Assembly: GCF_900115165.1 (NCBI RefSeq)
Contig: NZ_FOVP01000010.1
Span: 89,849 to 153,848, forward strand
Length of the DNA: 64,000 bases
Source: Roseovarius lutimaris
Lineage (GTDB): Bacteria; Pseudomonadota; Alphaproteobacteria; Rhodobacterales; Rhodobacteraceae
Reading direction: 5' to 3'
Shown here: piece by piece, positions 28,862-38,971 of the stretch
Position numbering within the stretch: the first letter of the stretch is position 1
Layout: each line of letters begins with the position of its first letter
Position numbers and translations under genes: made by a program
Notes under the pieces: model-generated
Database searches by the model: none
What the model was told of the DNA's origin: nothing
Seen by the model: only the letters and a program-made list of their open reading frames with translations

Positions 28862-29224
28862 TTACATAAAGCCCAGCTCAAGGCGGGCTTCATCGCTCAT
28901 CATGTCCATGCCCCAGGGCGGTTCCCAGACCAGTTGAACATCGACATGTTTAATGCCTGCCAAAGGTTCGATCGCCTCGGCAACCCAGCCGGGCATTTCA
29001 CCGGCCACGGGACAGCCGGGCGCGGTCAGGGTCATGGTGACATTGACCGCATTTTCGCCATCAATATCAATCGTATAGATCAGGCCCAGATCATAGATAT
29101 TCACCGGAATTTCCGGGTCATAGACAGAGCGGCAGGCCTCGACCACCTGATCATAAAGCGGGTGATCGGTGCTCGAGGGCGCAATCAGCGGGGCGCCTTC
29201 AAGGGGTTCTGGGCTATTGTTCAT
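28862..29224 (-). CDS. SUF-associated DUF59/MIP18 family protein (SufT-like)
   Basis: 120 residues. DUF59 core: CRSVYDPEIPVNIYDLGLIYTIDI, TLTAPGCPVAGEMPGWV and VQLVWEPPWGMDMMSDEARLELGFM. Helps mature Fe-S proteins. Two adjacent ATGs at 29227 and 29224; AGGA is better spaced from the second. No sufBCDS genes occur in the window. Confidence 0.92.
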   Translation of the reverse strand: MNNSPEPLEGAPLIAPSSTDHPLYDQVVEACRSVYDPEIPVNIYDLGLIYTIDIDGENAVNVTMTLTAPGCPVAGEMPGWVAEAIEPLAGIKHVDVQLVWEPPWGMDMMSDEARLELGFM

Positions 29225-29302
29225 CATCGTGTCCTACGGGTTATCCTGACCAAACATATAGGGTTTATAGCGGGCTTCGTCCAGAGGGCGGCGGCAAGCG
29301 GA

Positions 29303-30718
29303 TCAGTCTTCGATGCTGATGCTGGATTTACGGCGACGCACCGGGGCGGGGCGCACGCGGGATTCGATCAGATCATAGAGCGCGCCAACGATGTCCTTGC
29401 CGGTTGAGGTCTCGATCCCCTCAAAGCCGGGGGACGAGTTGACCTCAAGCACCTTTGGCCCGGCCTCAGAGCGCAAAAGATCGACGCCGGCCATGTTGAG
29501 ATCGAATACTTTTGCCGCGCGGATCGCCGTTTCGCGTTCAAGCTTGGTGATCCGCACCGCCTTGGCCGAGCCACCACGATGCAGGTTCGAGCGAAAATCG
29601 CCCTCGGCCCCGGTGCGCTTCATCGCGCCCACAACCTTGCCGCCGATCACCAGACAGCGGATATCTTCGCCCGCCGCCTCCTTGACGAAATCCTGCACCA
29701 GAAAGTTGGCCTTGAGACCGCGAAAGGCGTCGATCACGGATTCGGCCGCCTTTTTGGTTTCGGCCAGCACGACGCCCTTTCCTTGTGTCGATTCCAGAAG
29801 CTTGACGATAAGTGGCGCGGTGCCGACAAGCCCCATCAGGTTCGAGGTGTCAAGCGGCGAGGCGGCAAAGGCGGTGTTGGGCATGCCGATCTTGGCGCGC
29901 GCCATAAGTTGATGGGCGTAAAGCTTGTCGCGGCTAGAGGTGATGCCGGCGCTGGAATTCACGCAATAGGTGCCGATGGTTTCAAACTGGCGGATGATCG
30001 CGGTGCCATAGGGCGTGATCGAGGCGCCGATGCGCGGCACCACGGCATCAAACCGCGGCAGGCGCTTGCCGTCGTAATGCACCTCGGGCGACATCGCGTT
30101 GATCGCCATGTAACAGCGGGTGGTGTTGATCACCTCGACGGTGTGACCACGCGCCTCGCCTTCGCTGACAAGGCGGCGGGTGGAATAGTTGTCCTCGCGG
30201 CTCAGAACAGCGATGCGCAGGGCACGGTTGGGCTGGGCGCTGCGCATTTTGGCGGTGTGGTAGACGTCATAGGAAAGCTCGGGCTGCATAAAACGGTCGG
30301 TTGCGACAATCGAGATATGATCCTTGAGCGCGCGACGGCCCAAAAGCATGCGAGAGGCCATGCCGTGGCGGTTTGTCAGGGTGATTTCGATCGGCCAGCT
30401 TTGGCCGTTCACGGCGAGAGTGGAGGAAATGACATAGCGCATTTCCTTGTCGCCGTTGGACGAGGTCACATCGCGCCGGTCAATAATCGTGGCCGAGCAG
30501 GGGATCACAAGGTCGTCGCGCCCCGGAATCGGGTGCACGGTAAAGCGCACCTTGGGTTTGGAGGCGGGGCCAAAGGTTTCAATATCAAAGGCATGCAGCG
30601 CCGAGGTGCGCGCACCGGTATCGACCTTGGCCTTGAGCGCGGGCACGCCAAGTCCGGGCAGGGCAACCCATTCTTCCCACCCGAATTGCAGCGGCTGCGG
30701 AGTGTCGGCGGTGGTCAT
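29303..30718 (-). CDS. rimK: RimB-type aspartic protease fused to RimK-type glutamate ligase
   Basis: 471 residues from ATG 30718 (AAGGAGG 8 bases upstream). Residues about 8-150 are a retropepsin-like domain of the RimB/'ATP-dependent zinc protease' family with [11 protein letters not shown] (D33-T34-G35) and [16 protein letters not shown]. Residues about 165-455 are an ATP-grasp ligase: [47 protein letters not shown] and metal-binding [13 protein letters not shown]. By family knowledge RimK adds glutamates to ribosomal protein S6 and RimB trims them. The tail KSSISIED is charged. Confidence 0.9.
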   Translation of the reverse strand: MTTADTPQPLQFGWEEWVALPGLGVPALKAKVDTGARTSALHAFDIETFGPASKPKVRFTVHPIPGRDDLVIPCSATIIDRRDVTSSNGDKEMRYVISSTLAVNGQSWPIEITLTNRHGMASRMLLGRRALKDHISIVATDRFMQPELSYDVYHTAKMRSAQPNRALRIAVLSREDNYSTRRLVSEGEARGHTVEVINTTRCYMAINAMSPEVHYDGKRLPRFDAVVPRIGASITPYGTAIIRQFETIGTYCVNSSAGITSSRDKLYAHQLMARAKIGMPNTAFAASPLDTSNLMGLVGTAPLIVKLLESTQGKGVVLAETKKAAESVIDAFRGLKANFLVQDFVKEAAGEDIRCLVIGGKVVGAMKRTGAEGDFRSNLHRGGSAKAVRITKLERETAIRAAKVFDLNMAGVDLLRSEAGPKVLEVNSSPGFEGIETSTGKDIVGALYDLIESRVRPAPVRRRKSSISIED

Positions 30719-30832
30719 GAACGGTGCCTCCTTGGCAAGGTCTGGATCGCGCGCGGGCACACCCCGGCATCCTTGGGCACCCAGTCACATCATGAATGGA
30801 GGGGAAACTCAAGGGAGCTTGGGTTGCAGGGC

Positions 30833-31117
30833 CTAATCGTTGATGTCGGTTTCGATCCTGCGCGCATTGCCGCCGGGCGCGCGGAAAAAGCGCCGCAGAA
30901 TGAGCCATGCGATCAGCGACAGCACCGCGAAGATCGCCAGAAGCGCGGCAAGGCCAGGGGTGAGCGGGCTAAGCAGCAAGAGGCCCACGAGGGCGGCGCC
31001 GATGGCAAAGCCGAGAAAGATAAAGCCCGGTGCAAGCACTTCAAGGATGCCAAGCACAAGGGCGGCGGCAAACCAGACCCACCAGAACGACCAGAGAGCA
31101 ACCCCGCCCAGCATCAT
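30833..31117 (-). CDS. NfeD-like membrane protein
   Basis: 94 residues with three hydrophobic segments (WFAAALVLGILEVLAPGFIFLGFAIGAALVGLLLL and LAALLAIFAVLSLIAWLIL). Short NfeD proteins pair with SPFH/stomatin proteins in adjacent genes, as here: its ATG overlaps the SPFH stop codon by 4 bases. The usual soluble OB-fold tail is shortened to about 20 residues. Confidence 0.88.
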   Translation of the reverse strand: MMLGGVALWSFWWVWFAAALVLGILEVLAPGFIFLGFAIGAALVGLLLLSPLTPGLAALLAIFAVLSLIAWLILRRFFRAPGGNARRIETDIND

Positions 31118-32004
31118 GCCTTTCCTTTCAGCATGTTGAAGGCATTTCCAAAAGCCTCAAGCGCGTTGGCGGGCACCAGGATGGTCGAAGAGGATGGGCT
31201 TGCGCCAAGCGCATTCAGCGCCTCGACCTGTTTCAGGGCGACCTGATATTGCGCAGCCGCCAGGCCGTTTTCGGCGATGGCGGCGGCAACGACGCTTGTG
31301 GCATAGGCCTCGGCCTCGGCGGCGATGCGACGGGCCTTGGCGGTTTGCTCGGCGGCGTAAAGCTCGGCGTCGGCATTGAGCTCGACCGCGCGCTTGGAGC
31401 CTTCTGCCTCGGTTACCTGGGCGCGCCGCGCGCGCTCGGCGTTGAGCTGTTGCATCATCGCGTCGCGGGTTGCCTGATCAAGGTTCACGTCAAGGATTTC
31501 GGCGCGCGTCACCTCGATGCCCCAGTCATCCACGGCGCTTTCGACAAGCGATTTGATGGTGCCGATCATCTCGTTGCGGTTGGACTGGACTTCGTCAAGG
31601 TCCATTCGACCGATCTCGGCGCGCACGATCCCGGCCACGGTGGTGGCGATGGCGGCATCGACGTCGCGGATGCGATACACCGTTTTTTCCGGCTCGATGA
31701 TGCGGTAGAACACCGAGGTATCGACCTGCACCAGCACGTTGTCCTTGGTGATTGCATCCTGGCTGGCGGTCGGCAATTGGCGTTCAAGGATCGAAATGCG
31801 ATGCGCAGCGCGATCCAGAAACGGCACGATCATGTTGATACCGGGTTTGAGAACCGCATGCAGCCGCCCAAAGCGTTCAATCACGAATTGTTCCGATTGC
31901 GGAACGATTTTGACACTGCGCAGTACCGTGATGATGATCAGCGCGGCCAACAGGATATACAACAGGTTGGACGAAAGCAGGTCCATGATCTGATCTTCTA
32001 ACAT
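31114..32004 (-). CDS. SPFH/stomatin-like membrane protein (QmcA type)
   Basis: 296 residues from ATG 32004 (GAGG 6 bases upstream). One N-terminal membrane helix (LLYILLAALIIITVLRSV), then the SPFH domain (VPQSEQFVIERFGRLHAVLKPGINMIVPFLDR, LVQVDTSVFYRI, WGIEVTRAEILDVN) and a long Ala/Glu-rich coiled coil ending QVEALNALGASPSS. Forms oligomeric membrane scaffolds that influence protease activity. Operon with nfeD. Confidence 0.93.
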   Translation of the reverse strand: MLEDQIMDLLSSNLLYILLAALIIITVLRSVKIVPQSEQFVIERFGRLHAVLKPGINMIVPFLDRAAHRISILERQLPTASQDAITKDNVLVQVDTSVFYRIIEPEKTVYRIRDVDAAIATTVAGIVRAEIGRMDLDEVQSNRNEMIGTIKSLVESAVDDWGIEVTRAEILDVNLDQATRDAMMQQLNAERARRAQVTEAEGSKRAVELNADAELYAAEQTAKARRIAAEAEAYATSVVAAAIAENGLAAAQYQVALKQVEALNALGASPSSSTILVPANALEAFGNAFNMLKGKA

Positions 32005-32130
32005 TTCGTACCTCAAAATTACACGCAAACCGCCGCGTTCGGCCATTTTTGAAAGATGTGCCGCTTTTGGCCGTTTTACAAGCTGGGGTAAATCGCTTTA
32101 AGGGGGGTAAACGCAGATAGGGGTCAAATT

Positions 32131-33261
<1,131 letters not shown>

Positions 33262-33440
33262 CGGATCTGCTTTCGGGTATCCGCCTGTCAAGCCATCAGA
33301 CCTGTGCATTTCTGCAAGGGGCGCTGTGGAATAGGGGATAGGGTTTGGCCCTTGGGGGCAGGGCCGGTCGTGCCTAACTGTGTTGCGAGGCTGCGGAGAC
33401 GATCCGCACTATGCCGCAGAACAAACCCAGGAGCGTCCTT

Positions 33441-34517
33441 ATGTCAGACAAGTTATTTTCCCCCGTCACCGCCGGTGACCTCGATTTGGCCAACCGCATG
33501 GTTATGGCCCCGCTGACGCGCAATCGCGCCGATGATGACACCGGCGAGGTGTCGGATATGCATGTGGATTACTACAGTCAGCGCGCCGGGGCCGGGCTTA
33601 TCATCACCGAGGCCGCGCAAATTTCGGCCGAGGGCAAGGGCTATGTCGGTACGCCGGGGATTTACACGCCCGGACAGGTCGCGGCCTGGAAAAAGGTCAC
33701 CGACGCGGTGCATGACAAGGGCGGCAAGATCGTGATCCAGCTTTGGCATGTCGGGCGGATCAGCCATGTGTCGCTGCAACCGGATGGTCAGCCACCGGTT
33801 GCGCCCTCGGCCATCGGCGCCGAGTCGCCGACCTTTACCCGCAACGGGTTTGAAACGACCTCTGTGCCGCGAGCGCTTGAGACGGACGAGATGCCGCGCA
33901 TCGTGGCCGATTACGTGCATGCCGCCAAATGCGCCAAAGAGGCGGGCTTTGACGGGATCGAATTGCACGCCGCCAATGGCTATCTTCTGGATCAGTTCAT
34001 CAAGGATGGCCCTAACACGCGCAGCGATGCCTATGGCGGCTCGATCGAAAACCGCGCGCGGCTTTTGTTCGAGGTGCTTGACGGGTTGACGGATGTCTGG
34101 CCCGTTGGAAAAATCGGTCTGCGTCTTTCGCCCTATTCGGGCTTTAACGCCGCCGAGGATAGCGATCCCGATGCCACCTTTGGCTATGTGGTCGAGCGGC
34201 TGAACGCCTATCCGCTGGCCTATCTGCACCTGATTGAAGGGGAGACCGGGGGCGATCGCAATGGCGGCTTTGACGCGCTGCGCGAGCTTTGGCGCGGGAC
34301 CTATATGGCCAATAACGGCTATGACCGCGATCTGGCGATGGCGCGGGTTGACGAGGGCAAGGTCGATCTTGTCGCCTTTGGGCGCCCCTTCATCGCCAAT
34401 CCCGATCTGGTCGAGCGGTTGCGCCGTGATGCGCCGCTCAACGAGGGGGATGGTGATACCTATTATGGCGGGGGCCGAGAGGGGTACACCGATTATCCAA
34501 GGCTTGACGCGGCGTGA
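33441..34517 (+). CDS. Old yellow enzyme / alkene reductase (NemA-like)
   Basis: 358 residues, FMN-dependent TIM barrel that reduces activated C=C bonds or nitro groups with NAD(P)H. Seen: RMVMAPLTRNRA, YYSQRAGAGLIITEAAQIS, VIQLWHVGRISH, GFDGIELHAANGYLLDQFIKD and VAFGRPFIANPDL. Start 33441 has AGGAG with a 7-base spacer. A hairpin follows the gene at 34555. Confidence 0.93.
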   Translation: MSDKLFSPVTAGDLDLANRMVMAPLTRNRADDDTGEVSDMHVDYYSQRAGAGLIITEAAQISAEGKGYVGTPGIYTPGQVAAWKKVTDAVHDKGGKIVIQLWHVGRISHVSLQPDGQPPVAPSAIGAESPTFTRNGFETTSVPRALETDEMPRIVADYVHAAKCAKEAGFDGIELHAANGYLLDQFIKDGPNTRSDAYGGSIENRARLLFEVLDGLTDVWPVGKIGLRLSPYSGFNAAEDSDPDATFGYVVERLNAYPLAYLHLIEGETGGDRNGGFDALRELWRGTYMANNGYDRDLAMARVDEGKVDLVAFGRPFIANPDLVERLRRDAPLNEGDGDTYYGGGREGYTDYPRLDAA

Positions 34518-34554
34518 CCCGGTTAAGGTAAAGACGCAAACAACACGCTTTCTT

Positions 34555-34583
34555 GCCGCGCCTGACCATCGGGCGCGGCATTT
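34555..34583 (+). terminator. Hairpin after the OYE gene
   Basis: GCCGCGCC and GGCGCGGC form a perfect 8-bp stem followed only by ATTTGCG, so the T-run is weak. Nearby GACGCAAA and TTTGCGTT could extend the stem outward. The remaining interval to lon (34584-34756) shows no clear gene. Confidence 0.5.
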
Positions 34584-34756
34584 GCGTTAAAACCTGCCCA
34601 TTGTGCCCTTGCCCCCGCGGGCGCAGGCGGGCATTCTGGGGGACGCGTGTTGAAATCAGCGGGCTTGTGCCCCAGATTAACACCAGTGAAACGGAGAAGG
34701 CCGAGGTTGCTGCGTAGTCAGGGCCAGTGCCTTTTTGCCAAGAACAGGAAATGATG

Positions 34757-37168
34757 ATGCAAGAGCCCCTTAACGCTTCTTACCCAGTGCTGCCGCTGCG
34801 CGATATCGTGGTTTTTCCGCATATGATCGTGCCGCTCTTCGTCGGGCGCGAGAAATCGGTTCGCGCGCTGGAAGAGGTGATGCAGGACGATAAACAAATC
34901 CTTCTGAGCAGTCAGATTGATCCGGGCATTGATGACCCCGACGAGAGTGGCATCTATCGCGCCGGTGTGTTGGCGAATGTGCTGCAACTGCTGAAGCTGC
35001 CCGATGGCACCGTCAAGGTGCTTGTCGAGGGTGTGGCGCGGGTGCGGATCACCGACTATCTTGAGAATGACGATTTCTTCGAGGCGCGCGCCGAGTATCT
35101 CACCGAGATGCCGGGCGATGCCACCACCATCGAGGCGCTGTTGCGCTCGGTGGGGGATGAGTTTGCGCGCTATGCCAAGGTCAAGAAGAACATCCCCGAC
35201 GAAGCGCTTGCCGCGGTAACGGACTCTGAAGAGCCCGCAAAGCTGGCCGACCTGGTTGCCGGGCATCTTGGCATCGAGGTCGACAAGAAACAGGACCTGC
35301 TTGAAACCCTCAGCGTGAGCGAGCGGCTGGAAAAGGTCTATGGCCTGATGCAGGGCGAAATGAGCGTTCTTCAGGTCGAGAAAAAAATCAAGACGCGTGT
35401 CAAATCCCAGATGGAGCGCACACAGCGCGAATACTATCTGAATGAGCAGATGAAGGCCATTCAGAAGGAACTGGGCGATGGCGAAGAGGGCGAAGGCGAA
35501 GTCGCCGAGCTTGAGGGCAGGATCAATGAAACCAAGCTGAGCAAAGAGGCGCGCGAAAAGGCCGATGCTGAGCTCAAAAAGCTCAAGAACATGAGCCCGA
35601 TGAGCGCCGAGGCAACAGTGGTGCGCAACTATCTCGACTGGATGTTGTCGATCCCATGGGGCGTGAAAAGCCGGGTCAAGAAAGACCTGAGCCGCGCACA
35701 GGACGTGCTTGATACCGATCACTATGGCCTGGATAAGGTCAAGGAGCGGATCGTCGAATATCTTGCGGTGCAACAGCGCAGCAAAAAGCTCAAGGGGCCG
35801 ATCATGTGCCTTGTCGGCCCGCCGGGCGTGGGCAAGACCAGCCTTGGCAAATCGGTGGCGCGGGCCACCGGGCGCGAATTCATCCGCATTTCGCTTGGCG
35901 GCGTGCGCGACGAGAGCGAAATTCGCGGTCACCGCCGGACATATATCGGCTCGATGCCCGGCAAGATCATTCAGGCGCTGAAAAAGGCCAAGACCACCAA
36001 CCCGCTTATCCTTTTGGATGAGATCGACAAGATGGGGCAGGATTTCCGCGGCGATCCGGCGAGCGCCATGCTTGAGGTGCTTGACCCCGAACAGAACAGC
36101 ACCTTTGTCGATCACTATCTGGAGGTGGAATACGACCTTTCGAATGTGATGTTCCTGACAACGGCGAACTCCTATAACATGCCGGGGCCGCTTTTGGACC
36201 GGATGGAGATCATTCCGCTGGCGGGTTATACCGAGGACGAAAAGCGCGAGATTGCCAAGCAGCATCTGATTGACAAACAGGTCAAGAACAACGGCTTGCG
36301 CAAGGGCGAGTTTGAGCTGACGGACGAGGCGCTGACCGATATGGTGCGCTATTACACCCGCGAGGCCGGTGTGCGGAATCTTGAGCGCGAGATCGCCAAG
36401 GTGGCGCGCAAGGCCGTGACCCGGATCATCAAGGGTGAGGACAAGCAAATTAGGGTGACCTCTGAGAACCTCAGCGATTTCCTTGGCGTCAGAAAGTACA
36501 AATACGGTCTGGCCGAGGAAAGCGATCAGGTGGGGGTTGTCACCGGGCTTGCCTATACTTCCGTCGGTGGCGAGCTTTTGAACATCGAGGCGCTGCGCCT
36601 GCCGGGCAAGGGCCGGATGAAGACCACCGGCACGCTTGGCGATGTGATGAAGGAATCGATTGATGCGGCCTCAAGCTATGTCCGCTCGATTGCGCCCGAA
36701 ATCGGGGTCAAGCCGCCGAAGTTCGAAAAGTGGGATATCCACGTGCATGTGCCCGAAGGTGCGACACCGAAAGATGGCCCAAGCGCCGGGCTTGCGATGG
36801 TGACGTCGATTGTGTCGGTCCTCACCGGTATTCCGGTGCGCAAGGATATCGCCATGACCGGCGAGGTCACATTGCGCGGCAATGCGCTTCCGATCGGGGG
36901 GCTGAAAGAAAAGCTCCTCGCGGCGTTGCGTGGCGGGATCAAGACCGTGCTGATCCCGCGCGAGAACGAGAAAGACCTGGTCGAGATCCCCGATAACGTC
37001 AAGGAGGGTCTGGATATCATCCCGGTCGATCACGTGCGTGACGTGCTCAGGCTGGCGCTGGTGCGCACGCCCGAGCCGGTCGAATGGGACGAGGCCGCAG
37101 AAGAGGCCGCCGCCGCCGAGGCGGCAATCGCCAAGGGCGGCGAGGGCACAGGCGCCACCGCGCATTAA
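34757..37168 (+). CDS. lon: ATP-dependent protease Lon
   Basis: 803 residues. N-terminal substrate domain (YPVLPLRDIVVFPHMIVPLFVGREKSV), AAA+ module with Walker A GPPGVGKTS and Walker B ILLDEIDKM, and C-terminal serine-lysine protease (catalytic Ser in PKDGPSAGLA, Lys in GGLKEKLLAA). Three consecutive ATGs (34751, 34754, 34757); AGGAA is best placed for the third. The C-terminus is an Ala/Glu-rich tail. Followed by a strong terminator. Confidence 0.97.
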   Translation: MQEPLNASYPVLPLRDIVVFPHMIVPLFVGREKSVRALEEVMQDDKQILLSSQIDPGIDDPDESGIYRAGVLANVLQLLKLPDGTVKVLVEGVARVRITDYLENDDFFEARAEYLTEMPGDATTIEALLRSVGDEFARYAKVKKNIPDEALAAVTDSEEPAKLADLVAGHLGIEVDKKQDLLETLSVSERLEKVYGLMQGEMSVLQVEKKIKTRVKSQMERTQREYYLNEQMKAIQKELGDGEEGEGEVAELEGRINETKLSKEAREKADAELKKLKNMSPMSAEATVVRNYLDWMLSIPWGVKSRVKKDLSRAQDVLDTDHYGLDKVKERIVEYLAVQQRSKKLKGPIMCLVGPPGVGKTSLGKSVARATGREFIRISLGGVRDESEIRGHRRTYIGSMPGKIIQALKKAKTTNPLILLDEIDKMGQDFRGDPASAMLEVLDPEQNSTFVDHYLEVEYDLSNVMFLTTANSYNMPGPLLDRMEIIPLAGYTEDEKREIAKQHLIDKQVKNNGLRKGEFELTDEALTDMVRYYTREAGVRNLEREIAKVARKAVTRIIKGEDKQIRVTSENLSDFLGVRKYKYGLAEESDQVGVVTGLAYTSVGGELLNIEALRLPGKGRMKTTGTLGDVMKESIDAASSYVRSIAPEIGVKPPKFEKWDIHVHVPEGATPKDGPSAGLAMVTSIVSVLTGIPVRKDIAMTGEVTLRGNALPIGGLKEKLLAALRGGIKTVLIPRENEKDLVEIPDNVKEGLDIIPVDHVRDVLRLALVRTPEPVEWDEAAEEAAAAEAAIAKGGEGTGATAH

Positions 37169-37182
37169 GCAAATCGACGAGG

Positions 37183-37208
37183 AAGCCCCGGTAAAACCGG
37201 GGCTTTTT
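37183..37208 (+). terminator. Intrinsic terminator after lon
   Basis: AAGCCCCGG-TAAAA-CCGGGGCTT, a perfect 9-bp stem running into TTTTT, 15 bases after the lon stop. Confidence 0.93.
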
Positions 37209-37529
37209 CTGTTTCAGGGGCGGTGGTTTCTTATGCGGGACGAACACATCCTGGCACTGACAGAGAAATTGCGGCGTCTTTCTCTATAGCTGCGATAGCG
37301 ATGACATGCGCGGGATTATGAAAGACCGTAGAGCGCGCTATTGAAAGGCGGGGGTGGTCAAAAGGCTCAAGCTGAAAAGCGCGGCGGCACAGGTTCTGTT
37401 CATCTGTCTTCCCCAAGATGAAATCCAGCGTCGATTTAACGGTGCAGGTGGGGTTTCGTCAACTCTGGCTGGTATTGTTTCCCTTATCGCGTTAGATTGT
37501 TGCTATAAAATAAACAATTGAGGCATGAA
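37209..37529. other. Intergenic region lon-HU
   Basis: About 320 bases with no convincing gene, RNA or repeat. The last 50 bases before the HU gene are AT-rich (TGCTATAAAATAAACAATTG) and probably hold its promoter. Confidence 0.5.
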
Positions 37530-37973
37530 ATGAGCACAAGACGCAGCACCAAGACCCGCCCGAAAACCACAGCAAAGGCCAGTTCGACCGCGACGCCCCC
37601 GAAAGCGGACGCAGCGCAGAGTATCACCCCTGTCGTCGTCACCGAAAACGCCGCCGCTGACACCGGCCCCGAGCTTAAGAAACAAGAGCTTCTGGACAAG
37701 ATCGTGACCCGTTCCGAGGTCAAGAAGAAATTCGCCAAACCAGTGGTCGAAGCCATGTTGGAGGTGCTGGGCGAAGCTCTGGCCGAGGGGCGCGAATTGA
37801 ACCTTCAGCCCTTGGGTAAGGTCAAGCTGAACCGCACCAAGGAAACGCCCAATGCCCGGATCATCATCGCCAAGATCCGCCAGTCGAAACAAGGCGGCGC
37901 AAGCGTGATCAAACCGCTGGGTGGCGACGAGGAAGACCCGATGAAAGATCAGGTTGCACAGGGCGCCGACTGA
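37530..37973 (+). CDS. HU-family DNA-binding protein with N-terminal tail
   Basis: 147 residues; GAGG lies 6 bases before the start. Residues about 50-135 resemble an HU/IHF fold (KKQELLDKIVTRSEVKKKFAKPVVEAMLEVLGEALAEGRELNLQPLGKVKLNRTKE). The first 50 residues are a basic, Thr/Ala/Lys-rich disordered tail, unlike the 90-residue canonical HU. The gene is in the lon neighbourhood, where canonical hup is common, but its sequence is divergent. Confidence 0.85.
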   Translation: MSTRRSTKTRPKTTAKASSTATPPKADAAQSITPVVVTENAAADTGPELKKQELLDKIVTRSEVKKKFAKPVVEAMLEVLGEALAEGRELNLQPLGKVKLNRTKETPNARIIIAKIRQSKQGGASVIKPLGGDEEDPMKDQVAQGAD

Positions 37974-37993
37974 CGCTAGAAACCGCGCACGGC

Positions 37994-38068
37994 GGGTGAT
38001 TAGCTCAGTGGTAGAGCGCTTCGTTCACATCGAAGATGTCAGGGGTTCAAATCCCTTATCACCCACCA
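37994..38068 (+). tRNA. tRNA-Val (CAC)
   Basis: 75 bases including encoded CCA. Acceptor GGGTGAT/ATCACCC, anticodon stem CTTCG/CGAAG with loop TTCACAT (anticodon CAC), and T-loop GGTTCAAAT. The D arm is short. Confidence 0.95.
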
Positions 38069-38160
38069 TTTCTCTTCTAGTCACGTGGCTTGGACAGGTG
38101 TTGGAACAGAATGCCGGGGAACGACAGGGCGTCTGAGAGGATTGGCAGCTTGCGAGCGAT

Positions 38161-38538
38161 TTACCGCGAGCAGGTCGTGATGCGGGTCACGCAGGATTTG
38201 TTCAAAATGCCGCAACGGTTCATTGCATCCTTGGCTGCGATCCTGCGCGCGGATCCCAGCCCGAAATAGGCCGTGCCCTCGCGCGATGTGGCCAAACTGC
38301 CGCAACCGCCATCGAAAACCTCGACAACGTCACAAGACTCGCCACAGCTGCGTTTCGCGCGATCATATGCCTCGGGGGCGGTGGCGCGATCTGTTACATA
38401 GCCGGCGGCCCAGTTGGGGCCGACCGCGACTGCATTCCAGCACTGACCATACTGGCAGGCGGCGGCATGATTGGCAGTGGTAAAAAGAGACGCCATGATA
38501 CCAATGAAAAACAATGGCTTACTAAAATTCTGTCTCAT
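38161..38538 (-). CDS. DUF4189 secreted protein
   Basis: 125 residues with a signal peptide (FFIGIMASLFTTANHAAA) and a mature domain carrying eight cysteines: CQYGQCWNAVAVG, AKRSCGESCDVVEVFDGGCGSLA, NRCGILNKSCVTRITTC. DUF4189 proteins are small exported proteins with several disulfides and no known function. It lies alone on the minus strand. Confidence 0.85.
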   Translation of the reverse strand: MRQNFSKPLFFIGIMASLFTTANHAAACQYGQCWNAVAVGPNWAAGYVTDRATAPEAYDRAKRSCGESCDVVEVFDGGCGSLATSREGTAYFGLGSARRIAAKDAMNRCGILNKSCVTRITTCSR

Positions 38539-38971
38539 TGAGTTTATCCTTTTTACGATAATAAATAAATTACGAGAGAAGAAAAAGGCGAGTCAATCCG
38601 GGGGCCTTACACCACAGAGGCGAGTGATCGCGTCTGAGGTGTTTTACGATGTATTCACTTTATCCATGGCTGTGTAAGCGCAAGTTTATTGAAACGGAAA
38701 ACGCCGATAGGTGCGATAAAGAAGGGGATGGCACCTTTTTGAGGAATGTCGAAATTTGCCTTAATATTCGATAAAGCAAGACGTCGAGCGTCTCTTTGGC
38801 CGCCTTAGGGTCGGTCAGCGATGCGAATGCCGAATTTCTACATGTTTAAACGCTCGATTGCGGTACGTATCGGCCGCTATCGCGTTTTGTGGCAGGAAAT
38901 GACGTATTTGAGATGGGCCATGGCCAAAAGCGTGATTTCACACCGGTAATTCTTGGTCTATTATCAGTGGT
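38539..38971. other. AT-rich intergenic region with a hairpin
   Basis: About 430 bases, clearly richer in A+T than the flanks. A 14-bp imperfect stem (two mismatches) pairs ACACCACAGAGGCG (38609-38622) with CGCGTCTGAGGTGT (38629-38642), followed by TTTA. A smaller hairpin AGACG-TCGAG-CGTCT lies near 38781. No gene is evident. It contains the promoters of the two divergent neighbours, and could be horizontally acquired DNA or a decayed gene. Confidence 0.4.

Noticed and set aside
29579..31246. 555-residue plus-strand open frame over rimBK/nfeD/SPFH
   Set aside because: Shadow frame; it covers three recognisable minus-strand genes.
34584..34756. Heat-shock (sigma32) promoter for lon
   Set aside because: No stretch matched an acceptable -35/-10 pair with proper spacing by eye, so it is not reported as a feature.
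34718..36448. 576-residue minus-strand frame over lon
   Set aside because: Antisense shadow of a complete Lon protease.
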